This document shows, piece after piece, positions 28,593 to 36,717 of a stretch of 64,000 nt of DNA. Under the pieces are notes generated by a model that did not search any database, was not told the DNA's origin, and saw only the letters and a program-made list of their open reading frames with translations. Origin of the DNA: Streptomyces sp. SirexAA-E (GTDB lineage Bacteria > Actinomycetota > Actinomycetes > Streptomycetales > Streptomycetaceae); assembly GCF_000177195.2 (NCBI RefSeq), contig NC_015953.1:3348001-3412000 (forward strand). Direction: 5' to 3'. The position numbers and the translations under genes are program-made. Every line of letters starts with the position of its first letter. The stretch's first letter is position 1.

Positions 28593-29497
28593 GCCGGGTC
28601 ACCCCCACTCGCGCCGGGAGTCTCCGTGGACGGGACGTGCTTGGTGAACTCCTCGTGCCCCGGCCAGCTCAGCACCAGCGCGTCGCCCTCCATACGGGCC
28701 TGTGCGAGCACCGGCGTGAGGTCCTGGGAAGCCGCGGCCTCCAGGGCCTCCGCGGCCGTCCCGTAGGGCAGGAGCGCCCTCAGTGTGGCGACGGTCGGCG
28801 GCATCATCAGCAGCTCGCCCCTGTCGTACCCCGCGACGGCGTCGCCCGGGCGGATCCACACCGTGCGGTCGGCCTCGCTCGACGCGTTCCGGGTGCGCTG
28901 TCCTTCCGGGAGGGCGGCCACGAAGAACCAGGTGTCGTATCTGCGCGGTTCGAACTCCGGGGTGATCCAGCGTGCCCAGGCGCCCAGCAGATCGGAACGG
29001 AGCACCAGCCCGCGCCGGTCGAGGAAGTCGGCGAAGGAGAGCGTCCGGTCGACGAGGGCCTCCCGGTCGGCCTCCCAGTCGGCACCCGTCGTGTCGCTGA
29101 CGACGGTGTCGGCGGTGGGCCCGGCGAGCAGGACGCCCGCCTCCTCGTACGTCTCGCGCACCGCCGCGCAGACGACGGCCTGTGCCTCGGTGACCGTCGC
29201 GACGCCGAGCCGGACCGCCCAGTCCTCGGGAGCCGGCCCGGCCCACCTCACGAGCTGGTCGTCGTCACGCGGATCGACGCCGCCCCCCGGATAGGCGTAC
29301 GCGCCCCCGGCGAAGGCCATGGAGGCGCTCCGCCGCAGCATGTGCACCGCCGGTCCCGGGGCCGGCCGGTCCGGCAGGCCGTCCCGGAGCAGCATGACCG
29401 TGGCGGCCCGTCTGGGGGTGACGGCCGTCAGCTCGCCGCTGGCGAGGGCCCTGATCCGGGCGGGCCATTCCGGGGGGTACCACTGACCGTTGGACAT
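28589..29497 (-). CDS. NUDIX hydrolase (NUDT19-like)
   Basis: This 302-residue protein has AYPGGGVDPRD in its N-terminal third and a separated helix CAAVRETYEEAGVLL carrying the REx2EE residues. The NUDIX box is therefore split by an insertion, as in NUDT7/NUDT19-type enzymes that act on CoA derivatives. It is coupled to the MBL hydrolase gene by ATGA overlap, which suggests a shared thioester/CoA pathway. ATG 29497 lacks a good ribosome site, and a GATAGC box 8 bases upstream would fit a leaderless or very short leader transcript. Confidence 0.85.
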   Translation of the reverse strand: MSNGQWYPPEWPARIRALASGELTAVTPRRAATVMLLRDGLPDRPAPGPAVHMLRRSASMAFAGGAYAYPGGGVDPRDDDQLVRWAGPAPEDWAVRLGVATVTEAQAVVCAAVRETYEEAGVLLAGPTADTVVSDTTGADWEADREALVDRTLSFADFLDRRGLVLRSDLLGAWARWITPEFEPRRYDTWFFVAALPEGQRTRNASSEADRTVWIRPGDAVAGYDRGELLMMPPTVATLRALLPYGTAAEALEAAASQDLTPVLAQARMEGDALVLSWPGHEEFTKHVPSTETPGASGGDPA

Positions 29498-29641
29498 GGC
29501 CGGAGGCTATCCGGAACCGAGCCGATGTTCGAGAGGCGCACGAACGCGTGACACCTGCCCGGACGCCCGTCCTGGCCCCGTGCCCCGGGGCGCCCCGCCG
29601 GGACCGCGGCCCCCGGGGCACGTCCTGGTCCGTACACGACT

Positions 29642-29674
29642 GATCCCGCCCGGTCGCGGTGACCGGACGGGATC
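29642..29674 (-). terminator. Terminator hairpin after RidA gene
   Basis: Bases 29642-29655 pair with 29661-29674 with one mismatch around a 5-base loop. It lies 15 bp past the ridA-like stop on the minus strand. Confidence 0.65.
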
Positions 29675-29688
29675 GGAGGACGGGAGGC

Positions 29689-30159
29689 TCAGGCCTCGGT
29701 CAGTTCGACCTGGAGCTCGATCTCCACCGGTGCGTCCAGGGGCAGCACGGCGACGCCCACGGCGCTGCGCGCGTGCACGCCCTTGTCGCCCAGGACCGCG
29801 CCGAGCAGTTCGCTCGCGCCGTTGACCACGCCCGGCTGCCCGGTGAAGTCGACGGCCGAGGCGACGAAGCCCGTGACCTTCACGACCCGGGCGATCCGGT
29901 CCAGGTCGCCGACGAGCGACTTCACGGCCGCCAGGGCGTTCAGCGCGCAGGTACCGGCGAGCTCCTTCGCCTCGTCCGGCGTCACCTCGGCGCCGACCTT
30001 GCCGGTCACCGCGAGCTGGCCGTCCACCATCGGGAGCTGCCCGGAGGTGTACACGTACACCCCGGAGCGCACGGCCGGCTGGTAGGCGGCCAACGGCGGA
30101 ACGACGTCCGGGAGCGTCAGTCCGAGCTCGGCCAGCCGCGCCTCCACGGCGCCCGCCAC
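29689..30159 (-). CDS. RidA/YjgF-family protein
   Basis: This protein of about 156 residues belongs to the RidA family, whose members deaminate reactive enamine/imine intermediates. Family segments include GVYVYTSGQLPMVDG and VKVTGFVASAVDF. The canonical catalytic Arg of RidA is not obvious near the C-terminus (VEIELQVELTEA), so it may belong to a divergent subgroup. The start GTG 30159 shares one base with the TAG stop of the DUF4177 gene, and GGGAG lies 8 bases before. The two genes are therefore probably co-translated. Confidence 0.85.
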   Translation of the reverse strand: MAGAVEARLAELGLTLPDVVPPLAAYQPAVRSGVYVYTSGQLPMVDGQLAVTGKVGAEVTPDEAKELAGTCALNALAAVKSLVGDLDRIARVVKVTGFVASAVDFTGQPGVVNGASELLGAVLGDKGVHARSAVGVAVLPLDAPVEIELQVELTEA

Positions 30160-30317
30160 TACGGCTTCTCCCGCTTCAGGTAGGCCACGAGCTGCTCGGG
30201 GTTGTTCGGGCCGGGAACGACCTGGACCAGCTCCCAGCCGTCCTCGCCCCAGGTGTCCAGAATCTGCTTGGTCGCGTGCACGAGAAGGGGCACGGTCGCG
30301 TATTCCCACTTGGTCAT
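30159..30317 (-). CDS. Small DUF4177 protein
   Basis: This 52-residue protein starts MTKWEYATVPLLVHATKQIL and contains DTWGEDGWELVQVVP, the hallmark of the DUF4177 family (short beta-alpha-beta proteins of unknown role). It corresponds by position to M. tuberculosis Rv3678A. No ribosome site is visible. A TACAGT box six bases before ATG 30317 suggests leaderless transcription. It overlaps the RidA start by one base. Confidence 0.85.
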   Translation of the reverse strand: MTKWEYATVPLLVHATKQILDTWGEDGWELVQVVPGPNNPEQLVAYLKREKP

Positions 30318-30388
30318 GAGCCGACTGTAATGCCTGGCATACACGGCCTCGTGCGTAGCCTGCCTGCCGACTGGTTAGGCTCGAAGAC
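30318..30388. promoter_or_regulatory. 71-bp divergent promoter region with two leaderless-type boxes
   Basis: On the minus strand TACAGT ends six bases before the DUF4177 ATG. On the plus strand TAGGCT ends seven bases before the GTG of the ATPase gene. Neither gene has a Shine-Dalgarno sequence. Both transcripts may therefore begin at the start codon. Confidence 0.45.
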
Positions 30389-31435
30389 GTGAGCAGGTTC
30401 CAGGTCGTCAGCGGCAAGGGCGGTACCGGTAAGACCACGGTCGCCGCCGCCCTCGCGCTCGCCCTCGCGACCGAGGGCAGGCGCACCCTCCTCGTCGAGG
30501 TCGAGGGCAGACAGGGCATCGCCCAGCTCTTCGGGGCCGAAGCCCTTCCCTACGAGGAACGCAGGATCGCCGTGTCCCCGGGCGGCGGGGAGGTCCACGC
30601 GCTCGCGATCGACGCGGAGCAGGCCCTCCTCGACTACCTCCAGATGTTCTACAAGCTGGGCAGCGCCGGCCGGGCGCTGAAGAAGCTCGGCGCGATCGAC
30701 TTCGCCACGACCGTCGCGCCCGGGGTCCGGGACGTCCTGCTGACCGGGAAGGCGTGCGAAGCGGTCCGCCGCAAGGACAGGCAGGGCCGGTTCGTCTACG
30801 ACCACGTGGTCATGGACGCCCCGCCCACCGGCCGCATCACCCGCTTCCTCAACGTCAACGACGAAGTGGCGGGACTGGCGCGGATCGGGCCCATACACAA
30901 TCAGGCGCAGGCCGTCATGCGGGTCCTGAAGTCACCCGAGACGGCGGTCCACCTGGTGACGCTGCTGGAGGAGATGCCGGTCCAGGAGACCGCGGACGGC
31001 ATCGCCGAGCTGCGGGCGGCCGATCTGCCCGTGGGCCGGATCGTGGTGAACATGGTGCGCCCCCACCTGCTGGACGAGGGCGCGCTGCGCACCGCGTCGG
31101 GCGGCCGCCGCAAGGAGATCGCGAAGGCGCTGACCCGGGCCGGCGTCACGGGCTCCGCCGGACTCGTACGCCCCCTGGTGGAGCAGGCGTCCGAGCACGC
31201 CCAGCGGGTGGAGCTGGAGCGCGCGCAGCGCGCCGTGCTGGCCGGGCTGGGACTGCCGACGGCCGAGCTCCCGCTGGTGGGCGAGGGCGTGAGCCTCTCC
31301 GCGCTGCACGACCTGGCGGAGGAGTTCCGGAAACAGGGTGTGGGCGACGAGGCGGCGGACGCGGCCGGGGAAGGACCGGGGGACGCACGGCGCCCCGGCC
31401 CAGGCGGCGGCCCGGGACGAGGGGTGGGTTCATGA
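30389..31435 (+). CDS. ArsA-like ATPase, first of pair
   Basis: This 348-residue SIMIBI ATPase has the deviant Walker A GKGGTGKTT at residues 9-17 and the switch II segment HVVMDAPPTGRI. It resembles ArsA/Get3, but arsenite-binding cysteines and an arsenite pump gene are absent, so arsenic export is unlikely. The C-terminal 40 residues are Gly/Asp/Pro-rich. Its TGA overlaps the ATG of the second ATPase (ATGA), so the two are made together and probably form a heterodimer. The pair lies next to wblA as Rv3679-Rv3680 lie next to whiB4. Confidence 0.9.
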   Translation: MSRFQVVSGKGGTGKTTVAAALALALATEGRRTLLVEVEGRQGIAQLFGAEALPYEERRIAVSPGGGEVHALAIDAEQALLDYLQMFYKLGSAGRALKKLGAIDFATTVAPGVRDVLLTGKACEAVRRKDRQGRFVYDHVVMDAPPTGRITRFLNVNDEVAGLARIGPIHNQAQAVMRVLKSPETAVHLVTLLEEMPVQETADGIAELRAADLPVGRIVVNMVRPHLLDEGALRTASGGRRKEIAKALTRAGVTGSAGLVRPLVEQASEHAQRVELERAQRAVLAGLGLPTAELPLVGEGVSLSALHDLAEEFRKQGVGDEAADAAGEGPGDARRPGPGGGPGRGVGS

Positions 31436-32862
31436 CACTGGACGCCGGCGACGTGTCCGGGCTGGACACCGACGCGCTCCTGGACGACCCGGGGATCCGG
31501 ATCGTCGTGTGCTGCGGGTCGGGCGGCGTGGGCAAGACCACGACCGCGGCCGCCCTGGGGGTGCGGGCGGCCGAGCGCGGCCGCCGGGTCGTGGTCCTCA
31601 CCATCGACCCGGCCCGCCGGCTCGCCCAGTCGATGGGTATCGACCGGCTCGACAACGTCCCCCGCCGGGTCGACGGCATCGACGGCCAGGGCGAACTGCA
31701 CGCCATGATGCTCGACATGAAGCGCACCTTCGACGAGACCGTCGAGGCGCACACGGACGCGGAGCGGGCCCGCGCCATCCTGGAGAACCCCTTCTACCAG
31801 TCCCTGTCGGCCGGTTTCGCGGGCACGCAGGAGTACATGGCGATGGAGAAGCTCGGTCAGCTGAGGGCGCGCGACGAATGGGACCTGATCGTCGTCGACA
31901 CTCCCCCGTCGCGCTCCGCGCTGGACTTCCTGGACGCGCCGAAACGTCTCGGCTCCTTCCTGGACGGGAAGTTCATCCGGCTGCTCATCGCCCCCGCGAA
32001 GATCGGCGGACGGGCCGGGATGAAGTTCCTCAACGTCGGGATGTCGATGATGACGGGGACGCTCGGCAAGCTGCTGGGAGGTCAGTTCCTGCGCGACGTA
32101 CAGACGTTCGTCACGGCGATGGACTCGATGTTCGGCGGATTCCGCACCCGGGCCGACGCCACGTACCAGCTCCTCCAGGCGCCCGGTACGGCGTTCCTCG
32201 TGGTGGCGACGCCCGAGCGGGACGCGCTGCGGGAGGCCGCGTACTTCGTGGAACGGCTGGCCGCGGAGAAGATGCCGCTGGCCGGTCTCGTCCTCAACCG
32301 GGTGCACGGCAGCGGGGCCGCACGTCTGTCCGCGGAACGGGCACTGGCCGCCGCAGAAAATCTTGACGGTGTCGGCATTGTGGATCAGACGGCCGGGAAA
32401 GCTGGCCTTGGTGACCCGGCGGGCCTCACCTCTCCCGAGACCGCCGATGTCCCCGAGCCGCTGGAAGACCGCGCATCCCCCGAGCCGTCACTCTCCCCCG
32501 AGCACGGCGACGCGCCGCCGCCACGCGGCCGGACCCCGCGGGCCGACGGGTCACCGGACGCCGGACCGCAGCAGGACGACGAAGAGGACACGGACAGCAC
32601 GTCCACGGGCGAGGCCGCGCCCGCCGCCGAGGTCCTCTCCGTCGAGGAGCTGACCGCCGGTCTGCTGCGGCTGCACGCCGAACGCATGCAGGTCGTCGCG
32701 CGTGAGCGGGACACACGTGACCGCTTCACCGCGCTGCACCCGGAGGTCCCGGTGACAGAGGTGGCCGCGCTGCCCGGAGACGTGCACGACCTGGCAGGGC
32801 TGCGGGCCGTCGCGGAACGGCTCGCGACCGGCGCGGTGTCGTCCACGACCGGAGCCGCGTAG
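31432..32862 (+). CDS. ArsA-like ATPase, second of pair
   Basis: This 476-residue protein has Walker A GSGGVGKTTTAA near residues 33-44 and the VVDTPPSRSALDFLD segment. The middle, about residues 325-405, is a low-complexity Pro/Asp/Glu/Ser stretch that separates the ATPase core from a C-terminal helical segment. That insertion is not in typical ArsA proteins. Start ATG 31432 overlaps the upstream stop, so longer frames into the first ATPase gene are not used. A client-targeting or redox-stress role is suggested only by the neighbouring wblA. Confidence 0.9.
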   Translation: MTLDAGDVSGLDTDALLDDPGIRIVVCCGSGGVGKTTTAAALGVRAAERGRRVVVLTIDPARRLAQSMGIDRLDNVPRRVDGIDGQGELHAMMLDMKRTFDETVEAHTDAERARAILENPFYQSLSAGFAGTQEYMAMEKLGQLRARDEWDLIVVDTPPSRSALDFLDAPKRLGSFLDGKFIRLLIAPAKIGGRAGMKFLNVGMSMMTGTLGKLLGGQFLRDVQTFVTAMDSMFGGFRTRADATYQLLQAPGTAFLVVATPERDALREAAYFVERLAAEKMPLAGLVLNRVHGSGAARLSAERALAAAENLDGVGIVDQTAGKAGLGDPAGLTSPETADVPEPLEDRASPEPSLSPEHGDAPPPRGRTPRADGSPDAGPQQDDEEDTDSTSTGEAAPAAEVLSVEELTAGLLRLHAERMQVVARERDTRDRFTALHPEVPVTEVAALPGDVHDLAGLRAVAERLATGAVSSTTGAA

Positions 32863-32907
32863 GGCAGGCCGAGCCGGCCGACGCTCCTCACGGAGCTCCC
32901 GGCCGGG

Positions 32908-33255
32908 CTACCCCACGGCGGCGTACGTCTCGTGCAGTTCGTCGTCCAGCTCCACCGCCGCGGGCAGCATGCCCGCGGACCGCTCGTACTCACTGCGCGC
33001 GGTCTCCAACAGGCGGCGCCAGGACGTCACGGTGGGCCGTCGGCGCAGCAGTGCGCGGCGCTCCCGTTCCGTCATCCCACCCCACACGCCGAACTCGACG
33101 CGATTGTCCAGCGCGTCGGCCAGGCACTCGGTCCGCACCGGGCATCCGGTGCACACCGCCTTGGCCCTGTTCTGCGCTGCCCCTTGTACGAACAGTTCAT
33201 CCGGATCGGTAGTGCGGCAGGCTGCCTGCGCACTCCAGTCGGTTACCCAGCCCAT
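32908..33255 (-). CDS. wblA: WhiB-like regulator WblA
   Basis: This 115-residue iron-sulfur protein has four cysteines at 13, 35, 38 and 44 and the GVWGG turn at 56-60, followed by a basic segment (RALLRRRP). It is the orthologue of S. coelicolor WblA and M. tuberculosis WhiB4. WblA promotes sporulation and represses antibiotic genes. ATG 33255 gives the usual WblA length. A GTG at 33312 would add 19 residues (MPLPPWGSLDSGED) and cannot be excluded. Its 3' end faces the ATPase gene across 45 bp. Confidence 0.95.
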   Translation of the reverse strand: MGWVTDWSAQAACRTTDPDELFVQGAAQNRAKAVCTGCPVRTECLADALDNRVEFGVWGGMTERERRALLRRRPTVTSWRRLLETARSEYERSAGMLPAAVELDDELHETYAAVG

Positions 33256-33379
33256 GCCGGCGCCGTCCTCTCCCGAATCGAGGCTCCCCCACGGCGGCAG
33301 CGGCATATTCACCGCTGCCAGTTGAGGACGTTACGGAAGGTGGCGACAGCACAACACCCCCTTCGGGCCCAATCTTGGA

Positions 33380-33389
33380 TGGCCCGAAC
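33380..33389 (+). promoter_or_regulatory. AdpA-consensus match upstream of wblA
   Basis: TGGCCCGAAC fits the AdpA consensus TGGCSNGWWY at every position. It is 125 bp upstream of ATG 33255. AdpA control of wblA has been reported in S. coelicolor, as I recall, but this 10-mer alone is weak proof. Confidence 0.35.
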
Positions 33390-33537
33390 GGACTATGCGT
33401 ACGCGGCAGATCACCCAGAGGAGTGACCCGTGGACATGCGCGACTATCCCGTCAGAATCCGGACAGGATACCCAAGTCGCAACGGACATTCAGCGACACA
33501 CCGGGCGAATTCGGGGTCACATCGGCGTGTGGCTGAT

Positions 33538-33545
33538 TTGCGCAA
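33538..33545. promoter_or_regulatory. TTGCGCAA element upstream of wblA
   Basis: This perfect 8-bp palindrome lies in the wblA/PBP intergenic region. The same core occurs at three other intergenic places in the window (39176, 39845, 44747). It lacks the downstream TnnAA extension seen at those sites, so it may be unrelated. Confidence 0.25.
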
Positions 33546-33814
33546 GGGCCGTGCATGGGGCTTGATGCAGCGTTGGATTGCTGTGACAGTTGGGAGCAGC
33601 TTAGGCCAACGCCTATCCGTGTGTCCGGCGAATGACAACGTCCGTACCCGGTGCCGTGGCGCCGTCACGTTCCGGGGCCGCTCCGGGACGCCGCGTCCTT
33701 CCGGAGCGGGGGCCGGGCGCGGGAAAGCCCGCCGGATGTCACGGTCTGGTACGCGTACGCCTCAGGACGCCCTGGTCCGGCGGAACGCGGCCCACGACGG
33801 ATTAGGCTGCCTCC

Positions 33815-36043
33815 ATGCCAAAGAAGCGCTCAGGCGGGGGTCTCACGACGACCCAGCAGGCCGCCAAGTTCCTCGGTGTCGCCGCGCTCTCCGGAGCGGT
33901 GCTGGCAGGCATCGCGCTGCCGGCCGCCGGAGCACTGGGGCTAGCAGCCAAGGGGACGGTCGAGGGATTCGACGAGATCCCTTCCAACCTCAAGACACCA
34001 CCGCTGAGCCAGCGGACCACGATCCTGGACAGCGAGGGCGGCACGCTCGCCACGGTCTACTCGCGTGACCGCACCGTGGTGCCCCTCAAGGAGATGTCGC
34101 CGTACCTGCAGGACGCGATCGTCGCGATCGAGGACTCCCGTTTCTACGAGCACGGCGCGGTGGACCTCAAGGGCATCCTGCGTGCGGCGAACCGCAACGT
34201 GCAGAGCGGGGGCACCGCGCAGGGCGCCTCGACCCTCACCCAGCAGTACGTGAAGAACGTCTTCGTCGAGGAGGCGGGCGACGACCCGGACAAGGTCGCC
34301 GAGGCCACCCAGCAGACGATGGGCCGCAAGGTCCGTGAGCTGAAGTACGCGATCCAGGTCGAGGAGGAACTCGGCAAGAAGAAGATCCTGGAGAACTACC
34401 TCAACATCACGTTCTTCGGCCAGCAGGCCTACGGCGTCGAGGCCGCCTCCCAGCGGTACTTCTCCAAGCACGCCAAGGACCTGAAGCTGGAGGAGGCGGC
34501 GATGCTGGCCGGCCTCGTCCAGTCGCCGACCCGCTACGACCCGGTCAACGACACGGAGGAGGCGACCAAGCGTCGCAACACCGTGCTGCGCCGCATGGCG
34601 GACGTCGGCAGCATCTCGCAGGACGAGGCCGCGAAGGCCATCGAGACCCCGATCAAGCTGAAGGTGAAGAAGCCGAAGAACGGCTGCATCACGGCCGTCA
34701 GCGGCTCCGGGTTCTTCTGCGACTACGTGCGCAAGACCATCCTCTCGGACCCGGCCTTCGGGAAGACCGCGGAGGACCGCACGAAGCTGTGGAACCTCGG
34801 TGGTCTGACCATCAAGACCACTCTCTCCCCGCGTGCCCAGGAAGCGGCCAACGAGGCCGCGACCTCGAAGGTCAACAAGGACGACAAGGTCGCCGCCTCG
34901 GTGGTCGCCGTCGAACCCGGCACCGGCAAAATCCTCTCGATGGGGCAGTCCCGCCCGTACGGCCTCGACCAGACGCAGCACGAGACGGTGCTCAACCTCG
35001 CCGTCAACAACAAGATGGGCGGCAGCACCTACGGCTTCCAGGTCGGCTCGACGTTCAAGCCGATCACGGCCGCCGCGGCCCTGGAGAAGGGCATCAGCCC
35101 GGCGCAGACCTTCGACACCCCGTGGAAGATCCCTGTTCCGAAGAGCGGCTTCAAGGCCTGTGACGGCAGCCCGGCCGGCGGGGGCGACTGGTCCGTCCAG
35201 AACGAGCTGGAGTCCGAGAAGGGCTCCTTCGACATGACGGGCGCGCTCGGCAAGTCCATCAACACCTACTTCGCGCTGCTGGAGCAGAAGGCCGGTCTCT
35301 GCGAGACGCTCACCATGGCCGAGAAGGTGGGTTACGAGCGCGGCAACGGCAAGCCGCTCACGGCCGACCCCTCCGTCACGCTCGGCACCACGGAGAGCAC
35401 GCCGCTGGCCATGGCCAGCGCGTACGCGGCGTTCGCCAACCGCGGCACGTTCTGCACGCCGATCGCCATCGAGTCCATCACCGACGCGAACGACAAGAAG
35501 GTCTCGGTCCCCAAGTCCACGTGCTCGCGGGCGATGAGCGAGAAGACGGCCGACACCGTCAACCAGATGCTGAAGGGCGTCGTCGAGGACGGCACCGGCA
35601 CCCAGGCGGGCCTGACCGACCGCGACAACGCGGGCAAGACGGGTACGACCGAGCAGCGCATGGACGCCTGGTTCGTCGGATACACCCCGAACCTCTCCAC
35701 CGCGGTGTGGGTCGGCTCCGACGGCGGCAAGAAGGTGCCGATGTACGACATCAACATCGGCGGCCAGTACTACGACAAGGTCTGCGGTGGCTGTCTGCCC
35801 GGCCCCATCTGGCGCATCGCGATGACCGGTGCGCTGAACGCCTCCGAGACCCCCTCCTTCAACGCGGTGGACGTGCCGCGCGCGAAGGACAAGGAGGAGA
35901 GCAAGGAGAAGGACAAGGGCGGCGACGAGGACAAGGGCGACAACGACAAGCCCGGCGCCGACACCACCGCCGGCATCACCATCCCGCCCGGGTTCCTCGG
36001 GGGCCAGGGTGGAGGCCGGCACGGCAGGGGCAACGGTCCCTGA
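33815..36043 (+). CDS. Class A penicillin-binding protein (PonA2-like)
   Basis: This 742-residue protein has a short cytoplasmic tail and a membrane helix at about residues 19-44. The GT51 glycosyltransferase domain (EDSRFYEHGAVD near 107-118) polymerises lipid II. The transpeptidase has SxxK (STFKP near 411), SxN (SIN near 481) and KTG (GKTGTTEQ near 607), and makes cross-links outside the membrane. The C-terminal 60 residues are a charged Lys/Asp/Glu tail and a Gly-rich end. Unlike PonA2 of mycobacteria, no PASTA domain is seen. No ribosome site precedes ATG 33815. TAGGCT six bases upstream fits a leaderless message. Confidence 0.95.
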   Translation: MPKKRSGGGLTTTQQAAKFLGVAALSGAVLAGIALPAAGALGLAAKGTVEGFDEIPSNLKTPPLSQRTTILDSEGGTLATVYSRDRTVVPLKEMSPYLQDAIVAIEDSRFYEHGAVDLKGILRAANRNVQSGGTAQGASTLTQQYVKNVFVEEAGDDPDKVAEATQQTMGRKVRELKYAIQVEEELGKKKILENYLNITFFGQQAYGVEAASQRYFSKHAKDLKLEEAAMLAGLVQSPTRYDPVNDTEEATKRRNTVLRRMADVGSISQDEAAKAIETPIKLKVKKPKNGCITAVSGSGFFCDYVRKTILSDPAFGKTAEDRTKLWNLGGLTIKTTLSPRAQEAANEAATSKVNKDDKVAASVVAVEPGTGKILSMGQSRPYGLDQTQHETVLNLAVNNKMGGSTYGFQVGSTFKPITAAAALEKGISPAQTFDTPWKIPVPKSGFKACDGSPAGGGDWSVQNELESEKGSFDMTGALGKSINTYFALLEQKAGLCETLTMAEKVGYERGNGKPLTADPSVTLGTTESTPLAMASAYAAFANRGTFCTPIAIESITDANDKKVSVPKSTCSRAMSEKTADTVNQMLKGVVEDGTGTQAGLTDRDNAGKTGTTEQRMDAWFVGYTPNLSTAVWVGSDGGKKVPMYDINIGGQYYDKVCGGCLPGPIWRIAMTGALNASETPSFNAVDVPRAKDKEESKEKDKGGDEDKGDNDKPGADTTAGITIPPGFLGGQGGGRHGRGNGP

Positions 36044-36065
36044 TCAGCGGTAACCGTGAGCTGAT

Positions 36066-36125
36066 GTGACGGATGTGAAGGAGGGGCGCCCCCGGCCGGG
36101 GGCGCCCCTCCTTCACATCCGTCAC
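36066..36125. terminator. Perfect 60-bp palindrome, bidirectional terminator
   Basis: Bases 36066-36095 are the exact reverse complement of 36096-36125, giving 30-bp arms without spacer. It starts 22 bp after the PBP stop and ends 48 bp before the end of the convergent YqeY-like gene. It should act as a very strong two-way terminator. Confidence 0.85.
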
Positions 36126-36173
36126 GTCCCGGGTCCTCGACGTCTGTCACGTCCCCCGGGCCTCACCCGTGGG

Positions 36174-36638
36174 TCAGCCGGCGAGGATCCTCTTCACCGT
36201 ACCGGCCACCCGGCCGCCCTCGGCCAGCCCCGCCACCTTCGGGCTGACGATCTTCATGACGGCGCCCATCGCCCGCGGCCCCTCGGCACCGGCGGCACGC
36301 GCCTCCGCGACGGCCTGGGTGACGATCGCGTCCAGCTCCTCGTCGGTGAGCTGCTTGGGCAGGTAGGCGTCGAGCAGCTCCCCCTCCGCCCGCTCCCGCT
36401 CGGCCTGCTCGGTCCTGCCGCCCTGCGCGAAGGCCTCGGCCGCCTCACGGCGCTTCTTCGCCTCCTTGGCGATCACCTTCTGCACCTCGTCGTCGGAGAG
36501 CTCGCGCGCCGACTTACCGCTGACCTCTTCCTTCGTGATCGCGGTCAGGGTGAGCCGGAGGGTGGACGAGGTGAGCTCGTCACGCGCCTTCATGGCCGTG
36601 GTGAGGTCTTCCTTGAGCTTGGACTTGAGCGTGGTCAT
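36174..36638 (-). CDS. GatB/YqeY-domain protein
   Basis: This protein of about 154 residues is predicted to be mostly helical. It matches the YqeY family that resembles the tail domain of the amidotransferase subunit GatB: MTTLKSKLKEDLTTAMKARD at the N-terminus and LLDAYLPKQLTDEELDAIV in the middle. The role is unknown; tRNA-linked activity is only inferred from the domain. ATG 36638 has no ribosome site, and CACAAT ends six bases before it, as for a leaderless message. It is divergent from the metallophosphoesterase gene. Confidence 0.88.
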   Translation of the reverse strand: MTTLKSKLKEDLTTAMKARDELTSSTLRLTLTAITKEEVSGKSARELSDDEVQKVIAKEAKKRREAAEAFAQGGRTEQAERERAEGELLDAYLPKQLTDEELDAIVTQAVAEARAAGAEGPRAMGAVMKIVSPKVAGLAEGGRVAGTVKRILAG

Positions 36639-36717
36639 GCGGAGATTGTGACAGGTACGGAGCACTTGCCGCCCGCCTGTTTTCCTCCCGCTCCACCGGG
36701 TCTGCGACGATGGGGCC

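Larger units (their letters stand above)
33256..33814. other. Long upstream region of wblA and PBP gene
   Basis: This 559-bp divergent gap is large for the genome and should carry wblA control sites. I see an AdpA-consensus match at 33380-33389, a BldD-like pair of half-sites around 33410-33426 (TCACC and AGTGA), and a TTGCGCAA element at 33538-33545. A plus-strand frame from GTG 33430 has a good ribosome site (GAGGAG) but poor codon bias and is not called. Confidence 0.5.

Noticed and set aside
30389..32862. Arsenite-resistance operon
   Set aside because: ArsA-like ATPases lack the arsenite-binding cysteines and no arsB, arsC or arsenite regulator is adjacent.
33430..34068. Plus-strand frame with a good GAGGAG ribosome site upstream of the PBP gene
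   Set aside because: The codons lack third-position GC bias and the frame runs into the PBP gene in a different frame; the site is probably chance.
33941..36022. 693-codon frame antisense to the PBP gene
   Set aside because: It mirrors the codon structure of the PBP gene and has no recognisable domain.
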